Assembly: GCF_000420325.1 (NCBI RefSeq)
Contig: NZ_ATUS01000001.1
Span: forward strand, 2,419,319-2,483,318
Source of the DNA: Spongiibacter tropicus DSM 19543
Lineage (GTDB): Bacteria; Pseudomonadota; Gammaproteobacteria; Pseudomonadales; Spongiibacteraceae
Length of the DNA stretch: 64,000 nucleotides
Direction: 5' to 3'
Shown: positions 8,848 through 18,040 of the stretch, one piece after another
How the letters are laid out: each line of letters starts with the position of its first letter
Numbering within the stretch: position 1 is the first letter of the stretch
Translations under genes and position numbers: made by a program
The notes under the pieces: generated by a model
What the model was told of the DNA's origin: nothing
The model's input: the letters and a program-made list of their open reading frames with translations, nothing else
Database searches by the model: none

Positions 8848-9714
8848 ATGCAGCAATTTGACGATCGCGTTGCGGTTATTACCGGCGCGGCCAGTGGTAT
8901 AGGTCTGGCTATTGCCCGCCATGCGGCGGAGTTGGGGATGCATCTGGTGCTGGCGGATATTGATGAGCTGGCGTTGGTTGAGGCGGCGAAATCGCTGAAT
9001 TTAAAAAGCGAGCGACGACTCCTTTGCAGACAGCTTGACGTGAGCAAGGCGGCATCAGTGCAGGCCCTGGCCGACGCGGCGTTTGATAGCTGCGGGCAGG
9101 TGGACTTGCTGTTCAATAACGCCGGCGTTGGGGGTGGCGGGAATGTGTGGGAGCTGGATGAGGACTACTGGCAGTGGGTGCTGGGTGCGAATCTTTGGGG
9201 GGTTATCCACGGTATTCGTTCCTTTACCAGCCGGATGATGGCTCAAGGCAGCGGCCATATCATCAATACCGCGTCGGTGGCCGGCTTGATGTCTGCGCCG
9301 GGCACTGCGCCGTATACCGTGAGCAAACACGCGGTTGTCGCCTTGTCTGAAGTCTTGCTTGGCGATCTGAAAAACGCCGGGTCGGCCTTGGGGGTGAGTG
9401 TGCTGTGCCCGTCGTTTGTCGACACCAAGATTTACGCGGCGGCGCGCAACCGGCCACTGCCGGAGACCTTGCGCAATGATCCAGATTACCAGCGTGAGCA
9501 GCGCGACATGGAAGCCTTGGCGGCGGCATTCTTTGAAACCGCGCAGTCACCAGCCACGGTGGCCGAGCAGCTTTTCGACGCGATCCGGCAGCGGCAATTT
9601 TATGTGCTGACTCACGCGCAGGGGTCGCGGGAGCAGGTTGCACAGCGGATGGATGACATTATGAAAGGTCGCGAGCCGGGTAGCGCCGGTCCTGTGGCGT
9701 TTCCCATGGTGTGA
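8848..9714 (+). CDS. Short-chain dehydrogenase/reductase (SDR), classical type
   Basis: A 288-residue NAD(P)-dependent oxidoreductase with the Rossmann motif TGAASGIG near the N terminus, the structural NNAG motif, a catalytic serine in NTASVAGL and YTVSK (YxxxK). An Asp after beta-2 (LADIDE) suggests NAD preference. The ATG at 8848 (MQQFDDRVAVITG) is chosen because GGGGTG precedes it at a usable distance; the in-frame ATG at 8836 has no ribosome site. The C-terminal 60 residues are longer than minimal SDRs. It is followed ten bases later by a second SDR, so the pair could act on successive steps or on related substrates. Confidence 0.85.
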   Translation: MQQFDDRVAVITGAASGIGLAIARHAAELGMHLVLADIDELALVEAAKSLNLKSERRLLCRQLDVSKAASVQALADAAFDSCGQVDLLFNNAGVGGGGNVWELDEDYWQWVLGANLWGVIHGIRSFTSRMMAQGSGHIINTASVAGLMSAPGTAPYTVSKHAVVALSEVLLGDLKNAGSALGVSVLCPSFVDTKIYAAARNRPLPETLRNDPDYQREQRDMEALAAAFFETAQSPATVAEQLFDAIRQRQFYVLTHAQGSREQVAQRMDDIMKGREPGSAGPVAFPMV

Positions 9715-9724
9715 GGGGATGAGT

Positions 9725-10537
9725 ATGGAGACAGTCAAGAATAAGGTCGCTGTGGTTACCGGGGCCGGCTCGGGAATTGGTGAAGCTATCGCCCGCGAGG
9801 CGGCGGCTCGGGGCATGTCGGTGGTTGTGGCGGATATTGATGAGGCGGCTGCCGAGCGCGTGGCAGGCGAGTTGAGCGCCAGTGGCGCCCAAGCCATTGC
9901 TGCGCAGGTCGATGTCAGCAACCTGGTCTCGGTAGAAACGCTCAGACAGACGGCCATTGATGCCTTTTCGGCGGTGCACCTGCTTTGTAATAACGCTGGA
10001 GTGTGGGTTGGAGCGCAGATGGCTGACGCGGATATCCGCGATTGGCGCTACCTGATTGACGTCAATCTTTATGGCGCAATCCACGGGGTGAAGGTGTTTT
10101 TGCCTGACATGCTGGCCAGTGGCGAGGGGCATATTGTCAACACGGCTTCGATGGGTGGCTTGTTATCCGGGCCACCGGAGGGACTGTACTGCACCACCAA
10201 GTTTGCCATTGTCGGTTTGTCGGAATCACTGTTGCTGGAAGTGGCTGATAAGGGAGTGGGTGTGTCGGTGCTGTGTCCGGGGTTGGTGAATACGGCCTTG
10301 ATTGAAAGTTCTGCCCGACTGCGTCCATCTGCCTTGCAGCACGGGCGCAAACACGATGTGGTCGCTCCGGCGGTAGAGACCGGCATGTCGCCGCAGGAGC
10401 TGGGACGACGGGTGATCGATGCCGTGATCGACGGTGACTTCTACATCATTACACACCCAGAATACCGCGACATTCTCGCCATGCGGCACGCGGGGATTCT
10501 CGATGCATTGGATAGACAGGCGGAGCGCTACGGTTGA
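9725..10537 (+). CDS. Short-chain dehydrogenase/reductase (SDR), second of tandem pair
   Basis: A 270-residue classical SDR. It shows TGAGSGIG, an NNAG motif (LLCNNAGVWVG), a serine in VNTASMGGLL and YCTTK at the catalytic Tyr-Lys. It is clearly similar to the gene before it (both have the GxxSGIG motif, an ADIDE segment after beta-2 and the same C-terminal style), so the two probably arose by duplication. The ATG at 9725 has GAGGGG six bases upstream; the ATG at 9719 abuts the ribosome site. The stop overlaps the next start (TGATG). Confidence 0.85.
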   Translation: METVKNKVAVVTGAGSGIGEAIAREAAARGMSVVVADIDEAAAERVAGELSASGAQAIAAQVDVSNLVSVETLRQTAIDAFSAVHLLCNNAGVWVGAQMADADIRDWRYLIDVNLYGAIHGVKVFLPDMLASGEGHIVNTASMGGLLSGPPEGLYCTTKFAIVGLSESLLLEVADKGVGVSVLCPGLVNTALIESSARLRPSALQHGRKHDVVAPAVETGMSPQELGRRVIDAVIDGDFYIITHPEYRDILAMRHAGILDALDRQAERYG

Positions 10538-11565
10538 TGTCATACATACATGTTGATGTGCGGGAGTTTGGTGGGCCGGAGTGTCTGGAGGTCGTGGAGG
10601 ACGCGCAGTTGCCGGAGCCGGGGCCGGGGCAGGTTCGCGTCAAGGTACTCACGGCGGGAACCGGCTTTACCGACACTATTATTCGCCAGGGGCAGTATGT
10701 GCAGGTCAAGGATAAGCCGCCGTTCACGCTGGGCTATGACTGGTTCGGCCTTGTCGACAAGCTGGGCGAGGGCGTCTCCGCACTTCGGGTCGGGCAGGCT
10801 GTGGCTGACCTGTCGGTGATCGGGGGGTATACCCAATACCTGTGTGTGGATGCCGAGCAGCTGGTGCCCGCCCCCGATGGGCTTGAACCTGCGGCGGCGG
10901 TGGCGATGTTGCTGTCGTACACGACGGCCTACCAGATGCTGACTCGCTATCGAGAGATTCCTGCAGGAAGTCACTGCCTGGTGCATGCCGCTGGTGGTGC
11001 TGTCGGCTCTGCGTTGATGGAGCTGGGGCAGTTGATGGGGCTGAACATGATCGGTACGGCGTCGTCAGGCAAGCATGCATTGCTGCGCCGTTTTGGGGGC
11101 ATTCCCATCGATTATCGGCATCAGGATTTTGTTGAGGAAGTGGGGCGCCTGACCGGAGGGAAGGGTGTCGATGTGGTATTTGACACCATCGGTGGTAAAA
11201 ATTGGTCGCGTTCCTATCGCTGCCTCAAGCGCGGCGGCCTGTTAGTGGGATTTGGTGCGCTCCAGCTCACCACCGGTGAGGAGCGTGTGCCAAGCTTGCT
11301 TTGGGGTTTTTTCAAACTGCTGCTTGGCTGGAAGCTCATTCCTGATGGCAAATCCTCCTGTTTTTACAATATCCAAAGCCGCCGCGAGGCCAAGCCCGAT
11401 GAATTTAAGGCCGATGTCGCTGCGTTGTTCGCCTTGCTTGCCGAGGGCAAGCTGTCGCCAGCGATCGACTGTGTGATGCCGTTGCGCGACGCCGCGGAAG
11501 CTCACCGTCGTATTGATGCGGCGCAGGTGACCGGCAAGATTGTTCTCGACTGCCAGTCAGCGTAA
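10537..11565 (+). CDS. MDR-superfamily oxidoreductase (quinone oxidoreductase-like, zinc-independent)
   Basis: A 342-residue medium-chain dehydrogenase/reductase. The N-terminal GroES-like domain begins REFGGPECLEVVEDAQLPEP and lacks the cysteine cluster of the structural zinc. The Rossmann domain has VHAAGGAVGSALMELGQLMG, then GKGVDVVFDTIGG. This places it with NADPH:quinone reductase/enoyl reductase-like proteins. The ATG at 10537 shares its first base with the preceding TGA. It is the last gene of the 7.1-11.6 kb operon and could reduce an enone or quinone made by the SDRs; that is inference. Confidence 0.82.
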   Translation: MSYIHVDVREFGGPECLEVVEDAQLPEPGPGQVRVKVLTAGTGFTDTIIRQGQYVQVKDKPPFTLGYDWFGLVDKLGEGVSALRVGQAVADLSVIGGYTQYLCVDAEQLVPAPDGLEPAAAVAMLLSYTTAYQMLTRYREIPAGSHCLVHAAGGAVGSALMELGQLMGLNMIGTASSGKHALLRRFGGIPIDYRHQDFVEEVGRLTGGKGVDVVFDTIGGKNWSRSYRCLKRGGLLVGFGALQLTTGEERVPSLLWGFFKLLLGWKLIPDGKSSCFYNIQSRREAKPDEFKADVAALFALLAEGKLSPAIDCVMPLRDAAEAHRRIDAAQVTGKIVLDCQSA

Positions 11566-11645
11566 GCCACCCCCCTGAACCCGGTCTTTTCCCTTGCTGT
11601 GATGCTGGCTAGCCTGCGGTAAAAAATCACTGCAAGGGAATACCC

Positions 11646-12671
11646 ATGAAAAACTGGATTACGCTTCTGTTTACCTTGGCGCTGGTGACCGCTTGCGCCA
11701 GTCCCGGCGACCCGACGGGGGCGGAAGCCAGCAAGCGCGGTCGTGTAGACAGCAAAAACACCCAGAATATCGCTGACAAAAAGCAGGTTTATATCGGGGA
11801 TTTTCGCGTGTCATTTATCCTTCGGGACAAGGACGGTACCACGGCGAAAAACTCCATGTTTGATCGCCGGGCCGACAAAGGCGATTACGCGAAGTCCTTT
11901 ATGAGTGCGCGTCTGACCGGGGTTTCCGAGGACGTGTTCCAGCAGATTACTGACCAGGCCTATGAAGACTTTCGTCAGCGGCTCGCGGCCAGCGGTTATA
12001 CGGTGCTGAACCGTTCCGGTCTCGAGGCGAGCAAGGCCTGGAATAAGGTGAGTAAGGAAGAGAGCCCCAATCCTCCTTACGCAAAGGCCTTTGACAACAG
12101 TACCTCGTCGAAGCTGATGAAAGGGGTGCTGGGCGTAGGTCATGTCGACGCAATCACTTTCGCGCCCAGTTCAATGGAGATGGTTAAAGCCTCCAGTACT
12201 ATGATGTTCCCCTACCAGTATGGTGTTGCTTCTGAGGAAGTGGGTAAGCCGCTGGTGAGTGCTCACTACACTGTGCACTTTGCCTGGTTCGGTGGTGAGT
12301 CCGATGTGACGATGAACTACCTCACCAATGAGCGGGAAATGTCGGCAGAAACGACGATGGGGCAGGGCATTCAGGTCATTCCGGGGGCGGCGGTGGTGTT
12401 TACGCTGGATCAGGGCGGCACGTTCAGTAAAAGCGGCTATGTCTCCTTGAAAGATCCGGTGGTGGTCGCCGGTGCCTACGGTGTGAACGAAGACACCACC
12501 AGTGGCGCGACGAAAGCGGTGAATGCCTTGAGTTCAACATTGGGCTTCTTCAGTGGCAAGACCACCTCCAGCAAGGAAATTTCGGTGAAAGCGACCCCCG
12601 CCTATTACAAGCAGGGCGTATTGCGGGCGCTGTCTGAGGCCAACGGTCGTCTGTTGAAAGAACTGCCCTAA
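11646..12671 (+). CDS. Putative lipoprotein, unknown function
   Basis: I do not recognise this 341-residue protein. It has a lipoprotein signal: MKNWITLLFTLALVTAC, with the lipobox VTAC placing the lipidated cysteine at residue 17; Ser at +3 and no Asp at +2 suggest the outer membrane. The mature part is mixed alpha/beta, has no further cysteine motif, and includes Gly/Ser/Thr-rich stretches (for example TTSGATKAVNALSSTLG). AAGGGA lies seven bases before the ATG. A strong terminator follows at 12679-12703, so it is a single transcription unit or the last gene of the operon before it. Confidence 0.75.
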   Translation: MKNWITLLFTLALVTACASPGDPTGAEASKRGRVDSKNTQNIADKKQVYIGDFRVSFILRDKDGTTAKNSMFDRRADKGDYAKSFMSARLTGVSEDVFQQITDQAYEDFRQRLAASGYTVLNRSGLEASKAWNKVSKEESPNPPYAKAFDNSTSSKLMKGVLGVGHVDAITFAPSSMEMVKASSTMMFPYQYGVASEEVGKPLVSAHYTVHFAWFGGESDVTMNYLTNEREMSAETTMGQGIQVIPGAAVVFTLDQGGTFSKSGYVSLKDPVVVAGAYGVNEDTTSGATKAVNALSSTLGFFSGKTTSSKEISVKATPAYYKQGVLRALSEANGRLLKELP

Positions 12672-12678
12672 GGGAATT

Positions 12679-12703
12679 GGCGCCGCAAGGCGGCGCCTTT
12701 TTT
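12679..12703 (+). terminator. Rho-independent terminator after the lipoprotein gene
   Basis: An eight-base GC-rich stem, GGCGCCGC-AAG-GCGGCGCC, is followed by six T residues. It lies between two convergent genes; the minus-strand side has A-rich rather than T-rich flanks, so it works mainly for the plus strand. Confidence 0.9.
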
Positions 12704-12707
12704 GGGC

Positions 12708-13700
12708 TTATGTGGCTGGTGGCTTACAGAAAAAGTCGACGGCGCGATGGATCGCTTCGTGAATGGGGCGCGGCTGCCAGTGCAGTTCGCGCATGGCTTT
12801 GTCATGGCTCATCGGGCTCATGATATGCATGAGCCGAAGTGACTGCCGACACAGTTTCAGGTCTTTGCCGGTCAGGCGGCGGGCAATATCTCCCATGGTC
12901 GCAATGCCGTACATCAACGGCAAGGGCAGCGCCACCGCCGGTGGCATTTGGCCCGCATAGCGTGCCGCGTGGCGATATAGCTCAGCCATGTCGGCATAGC
13001 GCTCTGAAATAATGTATCTCTCCCCGATGCGGCCGTGTTTGCCTGCCTGGACAAGCGCCGAAGCGGCATCTTCTATCGCCACCACTTCTGCTTTGGTACC
13101 GGCAATCACGGCTGGCAGTTTACCCTGAGCGGCTTTTCTCACCAGATCGCCGTGGGGTGTGGGTTGCCAATCTTGAGCGCCGTAGGTGTTCGCAACGCAG
13201 AGAACAATGGCGTTGAGCTGACCGTTTTTTACGCACTCCAGTACCGCATTTTCGGCTTCAACCCGGCTTTTGATATAACCGCCACCCTGATCCTGCCAGT
13301 TACAGGCCAGCTTCTCGTCAGCCAGCCCGCTGTCGACGCGGCCAATGGTGCCTATCGTGCTGGTAAACACAAATCGTTCCAGCGGGTGCTGGCAGAAGAC
13401 GGCGAGCGCCTGTTTCAGTCGCTGTACATTGGTTTCAAACAGCGGTGCCGGGTCGAGCAGCCAGGCTCGGGTATCGACAATGCAGTAATACACATGTGAG
13501 ACACCTTGCAGCGCGGTGTGGAGGCTCTCGGGGTGATCGAGGTCAATGTGGGCAACTTCGCAGTCGAGGCCCTGCAGTGCGCGCAGATCTGCGGTGGCTC
13601 GCAGGCCTGCCCGCACGGTGTTCCCGGCCTCCAGCAGCTGGCGCACGACGTGCGATCCCAGAAAGCCGTTGGCGCCCACGACCAGATGGGTATTTTCCAT
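12708..13700 (-). CDS. NAD(P)-dependent epimerase/dehydratase (extended SDR, dihydroflavonol reductase-like)
   Basis: A 330-residue extended SDR with the glycine motif GANGFLG at 9-15, a catalytic serine in FTSTIGTIG and a tyrosine in GYIKSRVEAE. Position +4 after Tyr142 is Arg146, not the usual lysine (YxxxR instead of YxxxK); Lys144 is nearby. The family includes dihydroflavonol/cinnamoyl reductases, 3-beta-hydroxysteroid dehydrogenases and hopanoid-associated sugar epimerases; I cannot assign a substrate. It stands alone on the minus strand, divergent from typA. Confidence 0.8.
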   Translation of the reverse strand: MENTHLVVGANGFLGSHVVRQLLEAGNTVRAGLRATADLRALQGLDCEVAHIDLDHPESLHTALQGVSHVYYCIVDTRAWLLDPAPLFETNVQRLKQALAVFCQHPLERFVFTSTIGTIGRVDSGLADEKLACNWQDQGGGYIKSRVEAENAVLECVKNGQLNAIVLCVANTYGAQDWQPTPHGDLVRKAAQGKLPAVIAGTKAEVVAIEDAASALVQAGKHGRIGERYIISERYADMAELYRHAARYAGQMPPAVALPLPLMYGIATMGDIARRLTGKDLKLCRQSLRLMHIMSPMSHDKAMRELHWQPRPIHEAIHRAVDFFCKPPAT

Positions 13701-13813
13701 AAGCGCAGAATCCCTGTTATGTCATTTTTATGGATCGCAGCCAGTGTAGTTGATGATCACTATTTACGCTGGGAGATCGCCGCAAATGCATGTTCGATTG
13801 CCTCAAAGGCAGG

Positions 13814-13819
13814 TATAAT
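13814..13819 (+). promoter_or_regulatory. Probable -10 box of the typA promoter
   Basis: TATAAT lies 74 bases upstream of the typA ATG, with a poor -35 (TGTTCG) at 17-base spacing. Transcription would start near 13826, giving a leader of about 68 bases. Confidence 0.5.
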
Positions 13820-13893
13820 CGCGGGCTTTCTAATATCTGCTCGCCATGAAGAAGGTGACAGATTCAATTCGTCCATCTTCCGAGCGACCCTGT

Positions 13894-15711
13894 ATGTCAG
13901 ATTCTATTTCCGCGTTGCGCAATATCGCGATCATCGCCCACGTTGACCACGGCAAAACCACACTGGTGGACAAGCTGTTGAGCCAGTCCGGTACGCTTGA
14001 TCGCCGCAACCAGGATGCCGAGCGCATCATGGACTCCAACGACCAGGAAAAAGAGCGCGGTATCACCATCCTGGCCAAGAATACGGCGATTCGCTGGAAC
14101 GACTATCGTATTAACATCGTGGATACCCCTGGACACGCCGACTTCGGTGGTGAGGTCGAGCGCGTGATGTCGATGGTGGACTCGGTATTGCTGCTGGTCG
14201 ACGCGGTAGACGGCCCCATGCCGCAAACCCGCTTTGTGACCCAGAAAGCTTTCGAGCGTGGCCTGAAGCCGATTGTGGTCGTTAACAAGGTTGACCGCCC
14301 CGGTTCGCGTCCGGACTGGGTAATCGATCAGGTCTTTGATCTGTTTGACCGCCTCGGTGCCACCGATGAGCAGTTGGACTTCCCCATTGTGTATGCGTCG
14401 GCACTGAATGGTGTGGCGGGCATGGAGCCGGATCAACTGGCGGATGACATGACGCCGCTGTTTGAAATGATCGTGGATAAAGTCCCCGTGCCTGAAGTCG
14501 ATATTGACGGCCCGCTGCAAATGCAGATTTCGGCGCTGGACTACAACAGCTATGTGGGTGTTATCGGTGTGGGCCGTATTACCCGCGGCAGCATGAAGCC
14601 CAACGAGCAGGTTGTGGTGGTTGGTGCTGACGGCAAACAGCGCAAAGGGCGCGTGTTGACCATTATGGGTTACCACGGGCTGGAGCGCGTGGAAGTTGAG
14701 CGTGCTCAAGCGGGCGATATTGTCTGTATCACCGGTATTGAAGGCCTGAATATTTCCGACACGCTGTGTGCGCCGTCGACCCCTGAAGCGCTGCCGCCAC
14801 TGAGTGTGGATGAGCCTACTGTCAGCATGACTTTCCAGGTCAACGACTCGCCGTTTGCAGGTAAAGAAGGAAAGTTTGTCACCTCGCGCAATATCAAAGA
14901 TCGCCTGGATCAGGAGCTGATCCACAATGTGGCACTGCGCGTTGAGCAGGGCGACAGTCCCGACAAATTCAAGGTTTCCGGTCGCGGCGAGCTGCACCTG
15001 TCAGTACTGATTGAAACCATGCGCCGCGAAGGCTTTGAGTTGGGTGTTTCCCGCCCCGAAGTGGTACAGAAAGAAATCGACGGTGTTCTGCAAGAGCCGT
15101 ACGAGCAGGTAGTGATTGATGTGGAAGAGCAGCATCAAGGCGCTGTAATGGAAGAGTTGGGCCTGCGTCGTGCTGAGCTGACCAACATGGAGCCCGATGG
15201 CAAAGGTCGCGTGAAGCTGGAATTTATTGCGCCGGCTCGCGGCCTGATTGGTTTCCGTGGCCAGTTCCTGACGCTGACTTCTGGCAGCGGCATTATGACC
15301 ACCGTCTTCGATCACTACGGTGAGGTGAAGGGCGGTGAAATGGCCGGTCGCCAGAACGGTGTCCTGGTCTCTATGGTCAAAGGCAAGACACTGGCCTACG
15401 GCCTGTTTAATCTTCAGGATCGCGGTCGTCTGTTTCTCGGTCATGCCGAAGAGATCTACGAAGGCCAGATTATTGGTCTGCACAGCCGCAGCAACGACCT
15501 GGTGGTAAACCCGACCAAGGCCAAGCAGCTGACCAACGTGCGAGCGTCCGGTACCGACGATGCGCTGACGCTGACGCCGCCAGTCCGTCACACACTCGAG
15601 CAGGCGCTGGAATTCATCGAGGACGACGAGCTGGTCGAGGTGACACCCAAAAGCATTCGCCTGCGCAAGAAGCTGCTGACCGAAAACGAGCGCAAACGCG
15701 CCGCCAAGTAA
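13894..15711 (+). CDS. typA: Ribosome-associated GTPase TypA/BipA
   Basis: A translational GTPase of the EF-G/EF-4 class that binds the ribosome and supports 50S assembly and growth at low temperature or under stress. The 605 residues match the usual length. G motifs are intact: [10 protein letters not shown] (P-loop), DTPGHADF (switch II), [10 protein letters not shown] (G4). The BipA-specific C-terminal domain includes [19 protein letters not shown]. The ATG at 13894 begins the conserved [20 protein letters not shown]; the in-frame ATG 16 codons upstream lies in the leader. It lies near glnA/thiI as in Pseudomonas, but about 11 kb of other genes intervene here. Confidence 0.96.
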   Translation: MSDSISALRNIAIIAHVDHGKTTLVDKLLSQSGTLDRRNQDAERIMDSNDQEKERGITILAKNTAIRWNDYRINIVDTPGHADFGGEVERVMSMVDSVLLLVDAVDGPMPQTRFVTQKAFERGLKPIVVVNKVDRPGSRPDWVIDQVFDLFDRLGATDEQLDFPIVYASALNGVAGMEPDQLADDMTPLFEMIVDKVPVPEVDIDGPLQMQISALDYNSYVGVIGVGRITRGSMKPNEQVVVVGADGKQRKGRVLTIMGYHGLERVEVERAQAGDIVCITGIEGLNISDTLCAPSTPEALPPLSVDEPTVSMTFQVNDSPFAGKEGKFVTSRNIKDRLDQELIHNVALRVEQGDSPDKFKVSGRGELHLSVLIETMRREGFELGVSRPEVVQKEIDGVLQEPYEQVVIDVEEQHQGAVMEELGLRRAELTNMEPDGKGRVKLEFIAPARGLIGFRGQFLTLTSGSGIMTTVFDHYGEVKGGEMAGRQNGVLVSMVKGKTLAYGLFNLQDRGRLFLGHAEEIYEGQIIGLHSRSNDLVVNPTKAKQLTNVRASGTDDALTLTPPVRHTLEQALEFIEDDELVEVTPKSIRLRKKLLTENERKRAAK

Positions 15712-15795
15712 ACGCCAAGGCAGTCGGTGCGGCAGGCGCCGCCCGACTGCGCTACACTGACAGGCAACCTTGTTGTTGTCTGCTCAGGCGTGGTT

Positions 15796-16773
15796 ATGCT
15801 GGCTCTATATCCCGATATCAAACCTTATAAAACGCAGCACCTGTCGGTGCAGCCCCCTCATCAGCTTTATATTGAAGAGTCCGGCAACCCGGATGGCATT
15901 CCGGTGCTGTTCGTGCACGGTGGGCCGGGCGGGGGTTGCAGTCCCAAGGGGCGCTGTTTTTTCGACCCCGATGTGTATCGCATCATCCTGTTTGATCAGC
16001 GCGGCTGTGGTCGCTCAACTCCCCATGCCTGTCTGGACGAGAATCATACCTTGGCGCTGGTCGAGGACATGGAGGTCATCCGCGAGCATTTGGGCGTTCA
16101 CCAATGGATGCTGTTCGGCGGTTCCTGGGGTTCCACGCTGAGTCTGGTATACGCCCAGCGCTACCCGAAGCGGGTGCTGGCGATGATACTCCGGGGAATT
16201 TTTCTCTGCCGCCCGCAGGACCTGCAGTGGTTTTATGCAGAGGGCGGGGCCAGTCGTTTATTCCCCGATTACTGGCAGGAATTTGACGAAGCCGCACACC
16301 GCCAAGGCGATGAAAATTGGATGGAAGCCTATCATCGGCAACTGCACGGTGATAATGAGTTGGCCCGCATGTCGGCAGCCAAAGCTTGGTGTCACTGGGA
16401 GGCACGTTGTTCGACGCTGCGCCCCAGCCATGATCTGGAGGCCCAGATTATGGATACCCACAGTGCGGTGGCGATGTCGCACATCGAAAATCATTTCTTC
16501 CTCAACGACGCTTTCCTGCTGGCGCAGCGGCAACTGGAAAACCTCGACGCCATTGCGGAGATTCCCGGCGTGATCGTCCACGGCCGCTACGATATGATTT
16601 GTCCGCTCGATAATGCCCAGTATCTTCACGAGCGCTGGCCGGCTTCAGAGCTGTTGGTCGTACGCGAGGCGGGGCATTCTGCCTTCGAGCCCGGCATTAC
16701 CGATGCACTCATAAAAGCTACCGAGGAAATTGCCGTACTGCTGGCGAGGCAGTTTAACGGCGAAGGTGCCTGA
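15796..16773 (+). CDS. pip: Proline iminopeptidase (alpha/beta hydrolase, S33)
   Basis: A cytoplasmic serine peptidase that removes N-terminal proline from peptides. The 325-residue protein has the oxyanion motif HGGPG (41-45) followed by GGCSP, the nucleophile elbow GGSWGS (Ser110), and C-terminal HGRYDMICP and AGHSAFEP segments carrying the catalytic Asp and His. The ATG at 15796 gives the family N terminus MLALYPDIKPYKTQHL; in-frame codons upstream run through the intergenic hairpin (15720-15750). It is followed 27 bases later by dtd, a common neighbour. Confidence 0.92.
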   Translation: MLALYPDIKPYKTQHLSVQPPHQLYIEESGNPDGIPVLFVHGGPGGGCSPKGRCFFDPDVYRIILFDQRGCGRSTPHACLDENHTLALVEDMEVIREHLGVHQWMLFGGSWGSTLSLVYAQRYPKRVLAMILRGIFLCRPQDLQWFYAEGGASRLFPDYWQEFDEAAHRQGDENWMEAYHRQLHGDNELARMSAAKAWCHWEARCSTLRPSHDLEAQIMDTHSAVAMSHIENHFFLNDAFLLAQRQLENLDAIAEIPGVIVHGRYDMICPLDNAQYLHERWPASELLVVREAGHSAFEPGITDALIKATEEIAVLLARQFNGEGA

Positions 16774-16800
16774 GTATTTAGCAAACCCGTCAGGAGTACG

Positions 16801-17238
16801 ATGAAAGCCTTATTGCAGCGTGTGCGTCAGGCCCGTGTGGATGTGAATGCGCAGTGTGTGGGAGAAATTCAGCAGGGGCTGCTGGTGTTTCTCGGTGTGG
16901 AACGGGGAGATGATGCCGGTCGGCTGGAGAAGCTGCTTGAGCGTATTCTCAACTATCGAGTGTTTGCCGACGAAGATGGCCGGATGAATTTATCGCTACG
17001 AGATATCGGTGGCGGCATTCTACTGGTTTCCCAGTTCACGCTGGCGGCGGAGACCAGCAAAGGGCGCCGTCCCGGCTTTTCTACTGCAGCGGCTCCGGCG
17101 GATGCCGAGGCCTTATATGAGCAGGGGCTGGCCTGGTTGCGAGCGCGCCACGAGAACGTCGCGTGCGGGCAGTTCGGGGCGGATATGCAGGTGCGTCTCG
17201 TCAACGACGGCCCGGTAAGCTTTCTGCTTGAACAATAG
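16801..17238 (+). CDS. dtd: D-aminoacyl-tRNA deacylase
   Basis: Dtd hydrolyses D-amino acids (and glycine) mischarged on tRNA, a chiral proofreading step. The 145-residue length is canonical. MKALLQRVRQARVDV begins the protein; the conserved SQFTLAAET motif and the cross-subunit Gly-cis-Pro-type motif near the C terminus (NDGPVSFLLEQ) are both present. AGGAG lies four bases before the ATG. It is probably co-transcribed with pip. Confidence 0.95.
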   Translation: MKALLQRVRQARVDVNAQCVGEIQQGLLVFLGVERGDDAGRLEKLLERILNYRVFADEDGRMNLSLRDIGGGILLVSQFTLAAETSKGRRPGFSTAAAPADAEALYEQGLAWLRARHENVACGQFGADMQVRLVNDGPVSFLLEQ

Positions 17239-17387
17239 TTCAGGCAGACTCGTGGAGGTGGCTGTAGTTCCCTGTTTTGTCTGTTTTTTCCTGATTTCGA
17301 ATCCTGCGTCACAAAGTCATCTCTGTCGGGGAACGCTGTTCTCTGTTCGCGTCTAAAGGGCATCTTCATCCCAAAAGGAGAGAGCTC

Positions 17388-17972
17388 ATGAATCGACAAA
17401 CATTGAAAATCACCCTGCCACTGGTGCTGCTGGGTATTGGTTTTAGCAGCCCGCTGCTCGCCAAGGAATTCAGCTACAACTATGCCGAATTGGGTGTGGC
17501 TGATGTGGAAGTGGACGATAACGATGGCGACTATATCTACGGCGGGGGTTCGCTTTCACTGAATAGTGATGTTTTCATTCGCGGCTCGCTTGGCTCGCTG
17601 GATTTTGAGCCGGGTGAGGCCGATGTCATCAGTCTGGGGGTTGGTCACCCCATGTCGATTTCCCAGCGCAGTGATCTGGTGCTGGCGGTGGACTACAGCT
17701 ATCTTGATCCCGATCGCGGGAGCGGTGATAGCGATACGCTGACGGCGAGTGCCATGTCGCGTACCTGGTTGACCAATAATGTCGAAGGTAACCTCTATGG
17801 CGGTTTTGCCTATGCCGACTACGATCGCGGCGATGACAGCGGTGCGATTCTCGGTGCGGGCATTCGCCTTTATGTCGCTCCCCAGATTTCTGTGGCAGCC
17901 GACTTCCGACGCAGCTTTGTCGGCGATCTGGATACCGACTCTATTGGTATCAGCGGCCGCGTACAGTTTTAA
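17388..17972 (+). CDS. Small outer-membrane beta-barrel protein
   Basis: A 194-residue protein with a signal peptide (about 1-25, cleavage after LLA) and a mature part made of alternating amphipathic strands rich in Gly, Asp, Tyr and Ser. It ends in RVQF with the C-terminal Phe recognised by the Bam machinery. I expect an eight-stranded barrel; no specific family is recognised. AAAGGAGAG precedes the ATG. The 149-base gap before it (17239-17387) shows no gene. A bidirectional terminator follows. Confidence 0.78.
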   Translation: MNRQTLKITLPLVLLGIGFSSPLLAKEFSYNYAELGVADVEVDDNDGDYIYGGGSLSLNSDVFIRGSLGSLDFEPGEADVISLGVGHPMSISQRSDLVLAVDYSYLDPDRGSGDSDTLTASAMSRTWLTNNVEGNLYGGFAYADYDRGDDSGAILGAGIRLYVAPQISVAADFRRSFVGDLDTDSIGISGRVQF

Positions 17973-17993
17973 TCCTGTATAAACGTTGCACAT

Positions 17994-18022
17994 AAAAACG
18001 GCGCCTTGCAGGCGCCGTTTTT
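17994..18022. terminator. Bidirectional rho-independent terminator
   Basis: AAAAA-CGGCGCC-TTGCA-GGCGCCG-TTTTT serves the barrel gene on the plus strand and aceK, which ends at 18041 on the minus strand. The seven-base GC stem has T-runs on both strands. Confidence 0.92.
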
Positions 18023-18040
18023 ATGTCTGCGCGAAGCTGC

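Noticed and set aside
13897..14997. Open frame of about 366 codons antisense to typA
   Set aside because: Shadow of a conserved gene; the His/Asn/Arg-rich translation is typical of antisense frames.
15720..15750. Hairpin GCAGTCGG-N15-CCGACTGC between typA and pip
   Set aside because: The stem is good but no T-run follows on either strand, so it is not called a terminator.
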